Assembly: GCA_002309015.1 (NCBI GenBank)
Contig: DBWM01000044.1
Coordinates: 1-27,853, forward strand
DNA length: 27,853 nucleotides
Direction of reading: 5' to 3'
Source: Myxococcales bacterium UBA1238
GTDB lineage: Bacteria; Myxococcota_A; Bradymonadia; UBA7976; UBA1532
In this document: positions 14,384 to 22,566 of the stretch, in pieces
How the letters are laid out: each line of letters begins with the position of its first letter
How positions within the stretch are numbered: position 1 is the stretch's first letter
The notes under the pieces: generated by a model
The model's input: the letters and a program-made list of their open reading frames with translations, nothing else
Database searches by the model: none
Told to the model about the DNA's origin: nothing
Position numbers and translations under genes: made by a program

Positions 14384-15094
14384 ATGCGTACCATCAATCG
14401 CCTTCTGATCCTTTGCACCGCTCTCTGGAGCGCCTCCGCTCACGCCGAACTCCCGACTCTGACGATACGAAACATCAACGCACGCGAGGTGCTCACCGAT
14501 TTTCACCTGTTCTCACAGGATCCGGAGCATCCCGAGCGCATCTGGATCGATGAGAATGCGCGCAAACAGATCAACCATCTTTTGAGGGACTGGCGCACGG
14601 GCAAAGAAACCCAAATAGAGGAACGCCTGCTCTGGCACATTCAGGAGATCGCGGACTATTACCAAAAACCGATCCTCGTCAGTTCCTCGTTCCGTATGAA
14701 GGACGGGCCCACGAGCCGCCATCGCCAGGGGCGCGCATTGGATTTTCGCATCGACGGGGTGGCGAACCACGATCTTTGGGAACTGGGCAAGCGCTTCCAC
14801 AGGGTGGGCGTGGGCTACTACACGCATGTCGACTTCATCCATTTCGACACGCGCGACCGCGACTATTACTGGATCGACGATTCAGGCCCGGGGCAGGAAG
14901 CCAAATACCGCAAGAACGTGAGCCAGAAAAAGCCCACAAAGCGCCGCACATTCAAGGTTGAGCCCGCCGATCACGGCCCTCTGATTCAAAAAGTTTCTGA
15001 ATTTGCGCAGCAATCGCGGGAGGCCTACCAGAAGGCGAAGAGCGCGAAAGCCAAAGCGCAGTCCAAAAAAGTCAAACCACAACCTCAAAAATAA
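14384..15094 (+). CDS. DUF882 / YcbK (MepK)-like M15-type peptidase, exported
   Basis: 236 aa from ATG 14384; an in-frame TTG at 14348 is rejected because the ATG begins a proper signal peptide (MRTINRLLILCTALWSASAHA, then EL). The domain of residues about 85-165 matches the YcbK/MepK group of LAS-type zinc peptidases. It has LVSSSFRMKDG, SRHRQGRALDFRIDG with His113 and Asp120, and YYTHVDFIHFDT with His153, the predicted zinc ligands. MepK cleaves murein cross-links in E. coli, so a cell-wall role in the periplasm is likely. The C-terminal tail (residues about 185-236) is Lys/Gln-rich and low in complexity. It begins 40 bp after rnfB and may be co-transcribed with it. Confidence 0.8.
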   Translation: MRTINRLLILCTALWSASAHAELPTLTIRNINAREVLTDFHLFSQDPEHPERIWIDENARKQINHLLRDWRTGKETQIEERLLWHIQEIADYYQKPILVSSSFRMKDGPTSRHRQGRALDFRIDGVANHDLWELGKRFHRVGVGYYTHVDFIHFDTRDRDYYWIDDSGPGQEAKYRKNVSQKKPTKRRTFKVEPADHGPLIQKVSEFAQQSREAYQKAKSAKAKAQSKKVKPQPQK

Positions 15095-15102
15095 GAGTGC
15101 AT

Positions 15103-16011
15103 ATGCAAAAGACCATTTTAACCCTCGCGGCCATTCTGCTGGCGGGTTGCGGGTCGAGAGGCCCTTATTCCCACATCCTTTCTGCGCCCGAAGGCGTCGA
15201 TCGGTGGGAGCCGAGCGGGGCGGCCGTCGTGGGCGATCACTTATGGGTGGCCACCGATCGCATGGGCTGGCTTGCGGGCTACCGTTTGCCCCTGGCGGAT
15301 GGCGAAAACCGGCCTCAAATCTCGGTCAAGCTGATCCCCACCCAAAACGGCGAGCCCCTTGAGAACGTCAAATGGGAAGAGGTGACGCCGGATCTGAAGG
15401 GTGGACTCTATTTACTCGACAGCCGCTCAAGGCAGGTGTGGCATTGCGCCGATCCCGAGAACGCCTGCGAACAATGGACTTCCGTAGACGTCAAGGCCCA
15501 GAACGATGACATCACCAGCAAGCTCATCACCAAACCCAATTATTTTGGGATGGAAGCTTTGGGTTATGACGGTGAGTCGCTCTGGTTAGGCAGCCGCCAC
15601 GTGGCCTATACCCCTGATGAGCGTGCAAAGCCCTTTGTGGTCATCTCATCGGGCAAGGGACCCATCCATTGGACGCCCTTCGAAGATGAGGAACGGGTCT
15701 ACGCGCTCTCAGGTTTCGCTTTCGACGGCAACCATCTCTGGCAAACCTGGAGCTATGAAGGCGAGGGCGATACGACGGACGATGTTTCGGGGATCCTCGC
15801 CCTCTCCGATCTCGATACCGAGAATCAGCCGGGCCTCCCGCGCCTCTGCCGCACCTTCAAGGGGAAGCCTGAAGGCGTTGCGGTTTACGGCAGCAGACTG
15901 GTGATCGTCTTCGATATGGATAAATCCCGCAAAAACCCCGACGGCGAGAATACTTTCCCCATCAAAGCGACCGAGGACTACGCGACCGTCGTGCCTGCCG
16001 AATGCGACTGA
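15103..16011 (+). CDS. Lipoprotein, possibly beta-propeller-like, 302 aa
   Basis: The ATG at 15103 lies 8 nt after the preceding stop; a GTG two codons upstream is an alternative. The signal MQKTILTLAAILLAGCG has the lipobox LLAGC. The mature part has repeated segments of the type GDHLWVATDRMG, GGLYLLDSRSRQVWHC, GESLWLGSRHVAY, GNHLWQTWSYEG and GVAVYGSRLVIVF. This spacing and pattern suggest a six- or seven-bladed propeller-like sensor or structural protein, but I cannot name a family. It follows the peptidase gene closely, so a shared transcript is likely, with function in the cell envelope. Confidence 0.75.
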   Translation: MQKTILTLAAILLAGCGSRGPYSHILSAPEGVDRWEPSGAAVVGDHLWVATDRMGWLAGYRLPLADGENRPQISVKLIPTQNGEPLENVKWEEVTPDLKGGLYLLDSRSRQVWHCADPENACEQWTSVDVKAQNDDITSKLITKPNYFGMEALGYDGESLWLGSRHVAYTPDERAKPFVVISSGKGPIHWTPFEDEERVYALSGFAFDGNHLWQTWSYEGEGDTTDDVSGILALSDLDTENQPGLPRLCRTFKGKPEGVAVYGSRLVIVFDMDKSRKNPDGENTFPIKATEDYATVVPAECD

Positions 16012-16260
16012 GCCGCCCGAACCAGGGAGAAGCGAGTTCAGCGCCTCTGGTTGCATCCCCCAAATTTTCCCGCCACTGTTTTCTCAAAACTGTATCTTTT
16101 CATTCCAAAATGGATCTTTAATCAGGCGCTTGAGTCGTCCCCTCAAAACGGGGGCCTCAGCCTGAAAGGATCCGCAGATGCGCGATCGCCGTTTCGTCGC
16201 TCGCTTAAACCTGCAATCCCCTGACTCCAGGGCAAGCCGCACCTGGATTGGAGCCTCAGA

Positions 16261-17136
16261 ATGAAATCCTCGCTTTTGCCCATGGCCCTGCTTTGCTGCT
16301 TAGGCTGCGATCCCGATGGTGCCAAAGAGATCCCCAGATACAGCGATTGCGAATTCGATTCTCTGGGTTCGCGCGAGCTGGATGAAAATGACGCCGTATT
16401 TCCGCTCGATCGCTGGGAAATCTGGATGCTCAGCTCCTACGACGAACATATGGTCGATCCGGTTGTCCTCAATATGGCGGGCATCCATTCGCGGCATGAG
16501 ATGAAGGTGCTGATCGATCGCATTTTTGAAGCGGCCTCCGCCTACGATGATCTCAATGAACTGCCGACGCAGATCGAACATGCGGTCAGGGCCGCCTATC
16601 TGCTCCTCGGGTTTTATGGAAGCCTGCAGGATGCGCACCGAATCCTGCAGGAGGTTCAGCATTACAGGCTCGATATCGACAAAGAAGAGCACGACATCGA
16701 GTCGGACTGGCAGCGCTTTCGCATCAGAAGCCTCGGCTATTTTTTGATGCGCGATCATTTGAAGCCGCAGCCCGATCGCGAACTGATGGTGCAGATGGAA
16801 GACTATCTCAACGCCTGCAGCCATTCGGTTGAAACCTCGTGCTGGACCCAAAAGCACGATCATTTTGCGTATATGATGGATTATTCAAACGCCTTATATG
16901 CCCTCGCCTACGGGAACAGCGCATATATCCAGCAAAAATGCGAACGCGATTTGGAGAGGGTGGATGATCCCAATTACAGGCTCTACGCCCAAAAAGCCCA
17001 TGCAATCTTCAACTGCCTCAAAGAAAACGCCGCATTCTACGATGCCCTCCTGCCCCCGGTCGTCGATGAGAGTGAGATCGATCGATATGATGAACTCCTC
17101 GATGTAGACTGGAACGCTCAGCCCATCGTCTATTAG
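16261..17136 (+). CDS. Lipoprotein of unknown function, 291 aa
   Basis: GGATTGGAG precedes the ATG by about 7 nt. The signal MKSSLLPMALLCCLGCD has a lipobox ending at Cys16. The remainder is acidic and helical, with Tyr- and His-rich stretches (for example VRAAYLLLGFYGSLQDAHRI, DHFAYMMDYSNALYALAYG) and six or so scattered cysteines after the lipobox. It resembles an alpha-helical repeat fold but no family is recognised. A 249-bp gap separates it from the preceding lipoprotein, so it probably has its own promoter. It converges on the CBM9/DOMON-like gene across the second repeat array. Confidence 0.75.
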   Translation: MKSSLLPMALLCCLGCDPDGAKEIPRYSDCEFDSLGSRELDENDAVFPLDRWEIWMLSSYDEHMVDPVVLNMAGIHSRHEMKVLIDRIFEAASAYDDLNELPTQIEHAVRAAYLLLGFYGSLQDAHRILQEVQHYRLDIDKEEHDIESDWQRFRIRSLGYFLMRDHLKPQPDRELMVQMEDYLNACSHSVETSCWTQKHDHFAYMMDYSNALYALAYGNSAYIQQKCERDLERVDDPNYRLYAQKAHAIFNCLKENAAFYDALLPPVVDESEIDRYDELLDVDWNAQPIVY

Positions 17137-17164
17137 ATAGCAGGTACAGGATGACTCTCGAACG

Positions 17165-17324
17165 AGGGAGCGGGATGTTTAGGAGGTTATATCAAGTGCT
17201 CCCTATATCGAGAGGCGCAGAAATCCTTCTGAAGATCACGCTCCCTTTGGGGAGATGATCAACAGAGCAGCTGAAGCTCGCGCTCCCTGTTTCAGGAACG
17301 AGTCTTCAGTAGGTCAAGTCTGCG
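17165..17324. repeat. 42-bp degenerate tandem repeats in convergent gap
   Basis: GCTCCCT recurs at 17198, 17240 and 17282, exactly 42 bp apart. The last two copies sit in a longer match, CTGAAGNTCNCGCTCCCT. An inverted copy, AGGGAGC, lies at 17165-17171 and could pair with the first copy. The rest of each unit has diverged. No open frame of note crosses it. Confidence 0.65.
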
Positions 17325-17334
17325 GATCGGCATG

Positions 17335-17487
17335 GCAGGCGATCAAACGCCCGTCGCGCGCAGATGATCCCTTTTGATGCAACGGGCATCCGATGCGCAT
17401 GGGAGGCCGTTTTCACGGCGTGCAACGGGAGATCGAGGCGGGCAGGAGGCTGTTTTCGCGGCGTGCAACGGAGGATCGAGGCGGAAT
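17335..17487. repeat. 43-bp tandem repeats in convergent gap
   Basis: TGCAACGG occurs at 17378, 17421 and 17464, exactly 43 bp apart. The two best units (17402-17444 and 17445-17487) agree almost throughout, sharing GGAGGCYGTTTTCRCGGCG followed by TGCAACGGRGGATCGAGGCGG with small differences. The unit around 17378 is degenerate. The array reaches to within a few bases of the stop codon of the minus-strand CBM9/DOMON-like gene. Confidence 0.8.
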
Positions 17488-17491
17488 GCGA

Positions 17492-18682
17492 TCACTCTTT
17501 CACTTTCACTTTGGGACCGTCGAGCTGGAAGATGCGGGGTTTGCTGGTCTGCCAGGGGAGGGGGACGGGGTCGTAGGGGACGTTGCTTTCGGCGTCGACG
17601 TCGTAATAGCTGCCCGGGTTGAAGCCGGTCACTTCGGCCACATCGACTTTGATTTCGAAGGCTTTGCCTTTGCGCTGCCGGTGAACCTTGGAGACGACGG
17701 ATTCGCCGGTCTTGACATGGCGTTCCGCGAGCCTTTGGGCCACCTGGCGGCGGAGTTGCCCGTCGTAAAGGCCGTAGATTTCGATGGCTTCGATTTCGAC
17801 TTCGCCGGGAACGGCCCATTCTTTGTGGATGAGCCAGAGTTCACGGTTGCCTTTGCCGTCCAGGTCGACGAGTTCAGCCTCTACAACCTGGGGATCGTCC
17901 CTCCAGCCCGGCACGAAGTAGCTGTACGCGATGCCGCCTTCGAGTCCATGGCCCATCAGAGCGATGATGTTTTTGCCGATCAGAAACTCGGCGGGGGCTT
18001 TGCCGCTGACGGGACCTACGACGCGCTCCAGCACGTCCAATGGACGCCCGAGTTCAGCTTCGAGATCGCGCTCCATGCCGGACCAGGCATCGATCTCAAG
18101 GGATGCATTGGGTGAAGTCGAAAGCTTCGTCTCCGGTTGCCCCTTGTCGCTGTCCCAGATTTCGAGTGCGAAGGGCGTTTCACCGATCGACATCAGCGCA
18201 GGAAGCTTTGCGAGCGGCAGTTTCGCTTCGAATGCCCAGCCATCGACCCGGCTCGTCCCGACGATCACCGCATCGCTAAAGGGCTTGCCTTCGATCATGA
18301 CGCGGACAGGATTTTGTTCCAAATCGTTTAAGGCGAACTGGACCGTCCGTTTATCGCGGCCCGATCCCACCGTGAGCTTCACCCGATCGCCCTTGGAGAG
18401 CGTGCCAAAGACGAAGCTGTCGTCTACGGCCTGAATCGCCAGGCAAAGATCGCTGCCCGAGGTGGCGAGCTGGGCGTTGATCTGAATGTCGCCGGGCTTT
18501 TGACCCTGCAGTTTGAGCGAGGGCGATGAGGCCCATTCATCAAAGAAACCGTCGATGTTGAGGGCGTCGTTCAGCTGAACTGTGATCAGTTCGCCTTCTC
18601 CGGCTGTTGCAACGGATGCGAGCAGGATCGAAGGCAGTACGAACAGAGTTTTCAAGAGATGCAAAGCATCCTCCATGCGCAT
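17492..18682 (-). CDS. Exported CBM9/DOMON-like domain protein, about 396 aa
   Basis: The coding frame opens with ATG at 18682, 12 nt after the galT stop. A TTG at 18664 has an ideally spaced GGAGG and gives a shorter, more typical signal peptide (LHLLKTLFVLPSILLASVATA), so it may be the true start. Residues about 35-190 look like a carbohydrate-binding family 9 / DOMON-type beta-sandwich (NIDGFFDEW, DLCLAIQAVDDSFVFG, FEAKLPLAKL, FALEIWDSDKG). The C-terminal half contains VEAELVDLDGKGNRELWLIH, reminiscent of an FG-GAP/integrin-like element, and ends in a charged tail. It is probably a periplasmic or outer-surface binding protein. It is the last gene of a four-gene minus-strand run ending at the second repeat array. 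Confidence 0.75.
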   Translation of the reverse strand: MRMEDALHLLKTLFVLPSILLASVATAGEGELITVQLNDALNIDGFFDEWASSPSLKLQGQKPGDIQINAQLATSGSDLCLAIQAVDDSFVFGTLSKGDRVKLTVGSGRDKRTVQFALNDLEQNPVRVMIEGKPFSDAVIVGTSRVDGWAFEAKLPLAKLPALMSIGETPFALEIWDSDKGQPETKLSTSPNASLEIDAWSGMERDLEAELGRPLDVLERVVGPVSGKAPAEFLIGKNIIALMGHGLEGGIAYSYFVPGWRDDPQVVEAELVDLDGKGNRELWLIHKEWAVPGEVEIEAIEIYGLYDGQLRRQVAQRLAERHVKTGESVVSKVHRQRKGKAFEIKVDVAEVTGFNPGSYYDVDAESNVPYDPVPLPWQTSKPRIFQLDGPKVKVKE

Positions 18683-18694
18683 TTTAGAGGGAGA

Positions 18695-19735
18695 TCATCC
18701 GATGAGAGAAGCGATGGGAGGCAATGTGACATGTTCGCCCGGGAGTTTCACCTGACGCAGGAACTGTGCGCTCGCCTCTGGCAGAGCCGGATTGATGAAC
18801 ATACCCGAACCGAGCTCGAATCCCGCCGCGCGATTCACCTTGGGAACCAGGCTGATGTACCAGTGGAACCAGGGTAACTGCCCCATGTAGGTGGGTGCCA
18901 TGCGGAAGAGGATGTTGAAATCGGGGTCGTTCAGGCCATAGTAGATCCTTGCAAGGGTTTCCTTCAGGATCCGAGCCAGGTCGGTGATCTCTTCATCGGA
19001 GATCCGAAAGAACTGGGAATGGTGCAGACGGGGAAGGATCCAGCAGTGAAAGGGCGACAAGGCGGCATAGGGGATGAATGACGCGAAGAGATCGCTCTCG
19101 GCAATCAATCGAACACCACATGCAGTCTCGTCTCTCCACATTCGACAATATACGCAGCAGCCTTCCTGCTCGAAATAAGCCATCGCATCGCTCATGCGAG
19201 CTCGAAGCAGGTTCGGTAAAATGGGCAGACCGATGATCTGGCTGTGAGGATGCTCGAGTGAAGCGCCCGCAGAAACCCCATGGTTCTTGAAGCAAATGAC
19301 GTACTGAATCTCTTTGAGGCGGGCCAGTTGCAGGCTACGCTCGCGGAGCGCGTCCAGATAGACCTCCAGTTCCTCCACCGACATCAATGCAAGGGTCCTG
19401 TTATGCGTTCCCCCCTCGATGACCACGTCGTGAATACCGAATCCGGTGATGGCCCGATGGTGATCATCGCCGATGCGAAGAGGGGGACGGTCAGCAGTGA
19501 GGGCCGGGAACTTGTTCGGAACCACCCTCACACTGAAATCTCCACGCGATTTCACGAGCGTCGGTTCCGAAGTCATCGCCTCGTTCCCTGTGCAGAACGG
19601 ACATTTTTCACTGTAGATGGGCCTCGTATCGGTTCTGACACGCGATTCATCGACCAAGTCAGAAGGTCGCTTGGCCCTTTCAGTCGAGATGATCACCCAT
19701 TCACGCGTTGCAATGTTCTGTCGCAGTTCAGACAT
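18695..19735 (-). CDS. galT: Galactose-1-phosphate uridylyltransferase GalT
   Basis: 346 aa, the usual length. GalT swaps UMP between UDP-glucose and galactose-1-phosphate in the Leloir pathway, or related nucleotide-sugar reactions. Visible motifs are the zinc Cys pair CPFC (Cys45, Cys48), the active-site HPHSQ at 162-166 with His164 as the UMP-bearing nucleophile, and the C-terminal FHWYISLVPKVNRAAGFELG typical of the family. The start overlaps the end of the upstream peptidase gene by 8 nt (ATGTCTGA), implying translational coupling. No galK, galE or galM is visible in the window. The enzyme is cytoplasmic. Confidence 0.93.
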   Translation of the reverse strand: MSELRQNIATREWVIISTERAKRPSDLVDESRVRTDTRPIYSEKCPFCTGNEAMTSEPTLVKSRGDFSVRVVPNKFPALTADRPPLRIGDDHHRAITGFGIHDVVIEGGTHNRTLALMSVEELEVYLDALRERSLQLARLKEIQYVICFKNHGVSAGASLEHPHSQIIGLPILPNLLRARMSDAMAYFEQEGCCVYCRMWRDETACGVRLIAESDLFASFIPYAALSPFHCWILPRLHHSQFFRISDEEITDLARILKETLARIYYGLNDPDFNILFRMAPTYMGQLPWFHWYISLVPKVNRAAGFELGSGMFINPALPEASAQFLRQVKLPGEHVTLPPIASLIG

Positions 19736-21098
19736 CGTTGTTCCCCACGTATGCTTCTATGGATTGACGGTCGCGCAAAAGCCTTGAAGTCAGGATTTGC
19801 GGACCGTCCACTGTGATCAAGACGTCATCTTCAATGCGGATCCCGTTCACATCGCTGTACAAAGCCAGAGCCTTGCGGTTCAGACGGCCTTTTAACGGAC
19901 AGAGTTCCTCTGCCCGGGCGATGATCTCGGGGTTGAAATAGCAGCCAGGCTCTATGGTAAACGCCATGCCCTCCTTTAGATCTCTGTCTAATCTTAATGC
20001 ACTGTACCCGAACTTATTTGACCGCCTGCGGCCGGGCGCATAACCCGCCTTGTCGCCCAGATCCTCCATGTCGTGAACGTCAAGACCGAGCAGGTGACCC
20101 ACGCCGTGCGGCATGAAAATCCCGGGGCATCCGTCTTCGACCAGTTCATCCACGTCGCCCAAGAAGATCCCCATCGAAACCAACGCCTCTGTCAGCGCGC
20201 GGATCGCCGCAAAATGCACATCGCGGTATCTTGCCCCCACAACAACGGCCGACATGGCCGCCCTCCAGGCCGCATGCACCGCGTCGTAAGCCTCTGCCTG
20301 TGTGCTCGAGAACCTGCCCGATACCGGCCATGTGCGCGTGATGTCGCCTGCATAGCCCGTTACATCCTCTGCACCTGCATCCACAAGCAGCAGATCGCCC
20401 GGTTTCACCTCGCGATGATGGTAAGGGTTGTGGAGGATATCGCCCCGAACCGTCGCGATCGGAGAGAAGGAATGGCAAAGGCCATGTTTTGAAAGCACGC
20501 TCTCGAGCGCACAGACCGCATCCTGCTCCCGTTTCACCGCGCGCGATCGAAGCGCCTTGGCCACCGCAAGATGCATGTTGACCGAGTGCTCGGCCGCCGC
20601 CTTAAGCCCCGCCTGAGCGTAATCGTCGTGACAGAGCCTCTCGGACACCATCGCCGCAATCAGCGCCTCGTCCCCTGCCGATCCCATGGGCCTGTTTAAA
20701 ATCTTTCGCTGCTGCTCACGCATCTCCAATGTGAGCCCGGGAATGGTAACCGCCTCTTTTAAGCCTGCCCAATGCGGTAAGTTGTCCAGCGGCTCAACCT
20801 TCAATCCCGTCTTCTGATGCCAGGCTTCGAGCGGGATCCCGGGTCCGCTCCACAAGGCATCGTCCAGACTGGGCACCGGCAAAAAGAGCGTCGCCCTTCC
20901 ATCCGCCTCCACCGCCACATACGCGCCTTCAATCCCCTCACCCACCAGATGCAGGAAGTGACTCTGGGCGCGAAACGGAAAGCAATTCGCCTTGTAGTTC
21001 CTTGGCAGCGCCTGACCTGCCGGTAAGAGCACCGGTCTTTGTACTTTGTCTGCCAGCCTTTGTGCCCTTCTTGCCCATACCGAATCGATTTCACTCAT
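19728..21098 (-). CDS. pepP: Xaa-Pro aminopeptidase (M24B family, aminopeptidase P)
   Basis: 456 aa. The enzyme removes N-terminal residues that precede proline. The N-terminal AMP-N domain (residues about 5-140) is recognisable (FPFRAQSHFLHLVGEGIEGAYV, LFLPVPSLDDALWSG). The pita-bread catalytic domain has all five dimetal ligands: Asp240 in LLLVDAGAE, Asp252 in YAGDITRTWPVSG, His335 in HGVGHLLGLDVHD, Glu383 in TIEPGCYF and Glu423 in GIRIEDDVLIT. There is no signal peptide, so it is cytoplasmic. The last codons overlap the galT start. A 182-bp gap separates it from the conserved protein gene upstream. Confidence 0.95.
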   Translation of the reverse strand: MSEIDSVWARRAQRLADKVQRPVLLPAGQALPRNYKANCFPFRAQSHFLHLVGEGIEGAYVAVEADGRATLFLPVPSLDDALWSGPGIPLEAWHQKTGLKVEPLDNLPHWAGLKEAVTIPGLTLEMREQQRKILNRPMGSAGDEALIAAMVSERLCHDDYAQAGLKAAAEHSVNMHLAVAKALRSRAVKREQDAVCALESVLSKHGLCHSFSPIATVRGDILHNPYHHREVKPGDLLLVDAGAEDVTGYAGDITRTWPVSGRFSSTQAEAYDAVHAAWRAAMSAVVVGARYRDVHFAAIRALTEALVSMGIFLGDVDELVEDGCPGIFMPHGVGHLLGLDVHDMEDLGDKAGYAPGRRRSNKFGYSALRLDRDLKEGMAFTIEPGCYFNPEIIARAEELCPLKGRLNRKALALYSDVNGIRIEDDVLITVDGPQILTSRLLRDRQSIEAYVGNNDV

Positions 21099-21133
21099 TG
21101 AAAAGCCCCTTCATTCCGTATCCATGCCCTTTT

Positions 21134-21250
21134 TCACAGTTTGAAACCATCATTCAATCCTACTTTGATACCGATCGCACAGCATTCAAATAGCGTTTCA
21201 TACGCCTCGATCCCTGTTTTCACATCGTGCAAACTGCATTCCATCCGCAT
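21134..21250 (-). CDS. Possible small Cys-containing ORF, 38 aa
   Basis: ATG-to-TGA frame between the conserved protein gene and pepP. The frame begins MRMECSLHDVKTGIEAYETL and ends GLNDGFKL, with a Cys-Cys pair at residues 23-24. There is no clear ribosome-binding site. The composition looks protein-like rather than random, but evidence is thin and it may be a remnant or chance ORF. Confidence 0.2.
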   Translation of the reverse strand: MRMECSLHDVKTGIEAYETLFECCAIGIKVGLNDGFKL

Positions 21251-21280
21251 GCAGCACCATTTGCACAAAGTAAAACGCCA

Positions 21281-22423
21281 TCAGCCGCCGCTTCTCTTGG
21301 CTGCAAACTCCTTTGCAAGGCGGCAAAGCTGCTGTGGGATCCCCTTGCTCCGCGCGATGATGCGCAGATCAGGCGAACGCAGGGTCGATAAAAAGGTGAT
21401 CGAAGTCGAGATAGGGGTCTTGGGGTTCTGTACGAGCGCGAGACGCATCTGGTAATAGCGGGTCCATTTCTTGTTGTTCGCCATGTAAACCACGATCTCA
21501 TCCGGCAGCGACTTGTTGTGCGCGTATTGCATCGCCTCCTGAATCTGCACCCCGGGGCTTCGGATCACCGCGCGGGAGACGATCTTGTTGGGATCGTTGA
21601 TGAGCGCCATGCGTTCACCCTGCGTTCCAAGGATCGCCAACCGCACGCGCTGCGCGACATTCAGCTGGTTGATGGTGGCGATCGCCGATCCCTTCCGCTT
21701 GGCATCCTCGGCCGACTCCTCTTTGGGGGCCTCTGGCTCCGGTTCAGGCTCCTCGCCCTCCTGCCTCGCCTTGCGTGCCTTCTCGGCTGCAATCTCATCG
21801 GCGGAGATCTCGTTCATTTTTGCAAACGCGGCATCGATGGCCGAGGCCTCTTCTGCGGTTCTTTCAGCCAGGTTTTCGCCCTTAATGGCCGCAATGATCT
21901 CCTCTGCGCAGGGGATCCCCGAGAGATCGAGCCCGTTCCTTGCGGCAAAATCCACCGTGCGATCGATGGTGGAGGCGCGTGCATTGCGGTTGAAATACAA
22001 TGCCTGCACCACCGCAGGGTCCTTCAGGATGCGTTGCTGGTTTTGTGCACAGATCTCGCAGACGGCTTCATCGCCCTCCTGCGCCAGATACAGGAAGGTT
22101 GCATCCGGCAGCGAGGGGTTTAACGCGAGCTGCTGCCAAAGCGCGCTGTCCTTCCAACGATGTGCGATCCAATCGAAAACCTCGCCCGGGAGACGTCCGG
22201 AGGCTTGCTGCTTCAGCAGATCGGGGGAGAGTTTGCCTGCGCCCTCCTTTGCAGCCTCTGAAACCTCCGAATCTTCGCTCTCGCAGAGGATCGCCAGCGC
22301 GCACAACTGCATCCCGGGCTGCATCGGCACCAGTCCGCGCGCCATCATCAGCTGCAACGGCCTGGGCGCGCCCGGCTCAAAAAACTTGCGAATCTTCTCG
22401 GGGAAAATCTCCAAATTGATCAT
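21281..22423 (-). CDS. Conserved protein with HEAT-like / myxobacterial-type C-terminal domain, 380 aa
   Basis: The ATG at 22423 (MINLEIFPEKIRKFFEPG) is chosen over upstream ATG codons because AAAGGAAG lies in front of it; the extension upstream is unlike a protein. The N-terminal half has helical repeat-like segments (for example LCALAILCESEDSEVSEAAKEG, LNPSLPDATFLYLA). A charged Glu/Pro/Ala-rich linker lies at about residues 225-260. The C-terminal half carries GERMALINDPNKIVSRAV, VYMANNKKWTRYYQMRLALV, NPKTPISTS and DLRIIARSKGIPQQLC. I associate this pattern with a conserved family in myxobacterial genomes; its function is unknown. There is no signal peptide. It is divergent from the DUF2760/Hsp70 pair. 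Confidence 0.75.
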   Translation of the reverse strand: MINLEIFPEKIRKFFEPGAPRPLQLMMARGLVPMQPGMQLCALAILCESEDSEVSEAAKEGAGKLSPDLLKQQASGRLPGEVFDWIAHRWKDSALWQQLALNPSLPDATFLYLAQEGDEAVCEICAQNQQRILKDPAVVQALYFNRNARASTIDRTVDFAARNGLDLSGIPCAEEIIAAIKGENLAERTAEEASAIDAAFAKMNEISADEIAAEKARKARQEGEEPEPEPEAPKEESAEDAKRKGSAIATINQLNVAQRVRLAILGTQGERMALINDPNKIVSRAVIRSPGVQIQEAMQYAHNKSLPDEIVVYMANNKKWTRYYQMRLALVQNPKTPISTSITFLSTLRSPDLRIIARSKGIPQQLCRLAKEFAAKRSGG

Positions 22424-22566
22424 CGAAACGCGCTTCCTTTCCCAAATTTGCAATGCGCTAACTGCGCGAATCTTCATAACAAACGAGCAAGCCCTCTGTC
22501 CACTGCTTGCACCCACTGCGTCTTCGTGGCATGAAACACGGTACAAGTCGTTTTGGAGACGGGGTG

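Noticed and set aside
16022..16062. Possible terminator hairpin after the 15103 lipoprotein gene
   Set aside because: AACCAG and CTGGTT can pair, but the loop is long and there is no T-run after it.
21141..21455. Plus-strand ORF of 104 codons
   Set aside because: Overlaps the C-terminus of the conserved minus-strand protein and lacks a start signal; shadow frame.
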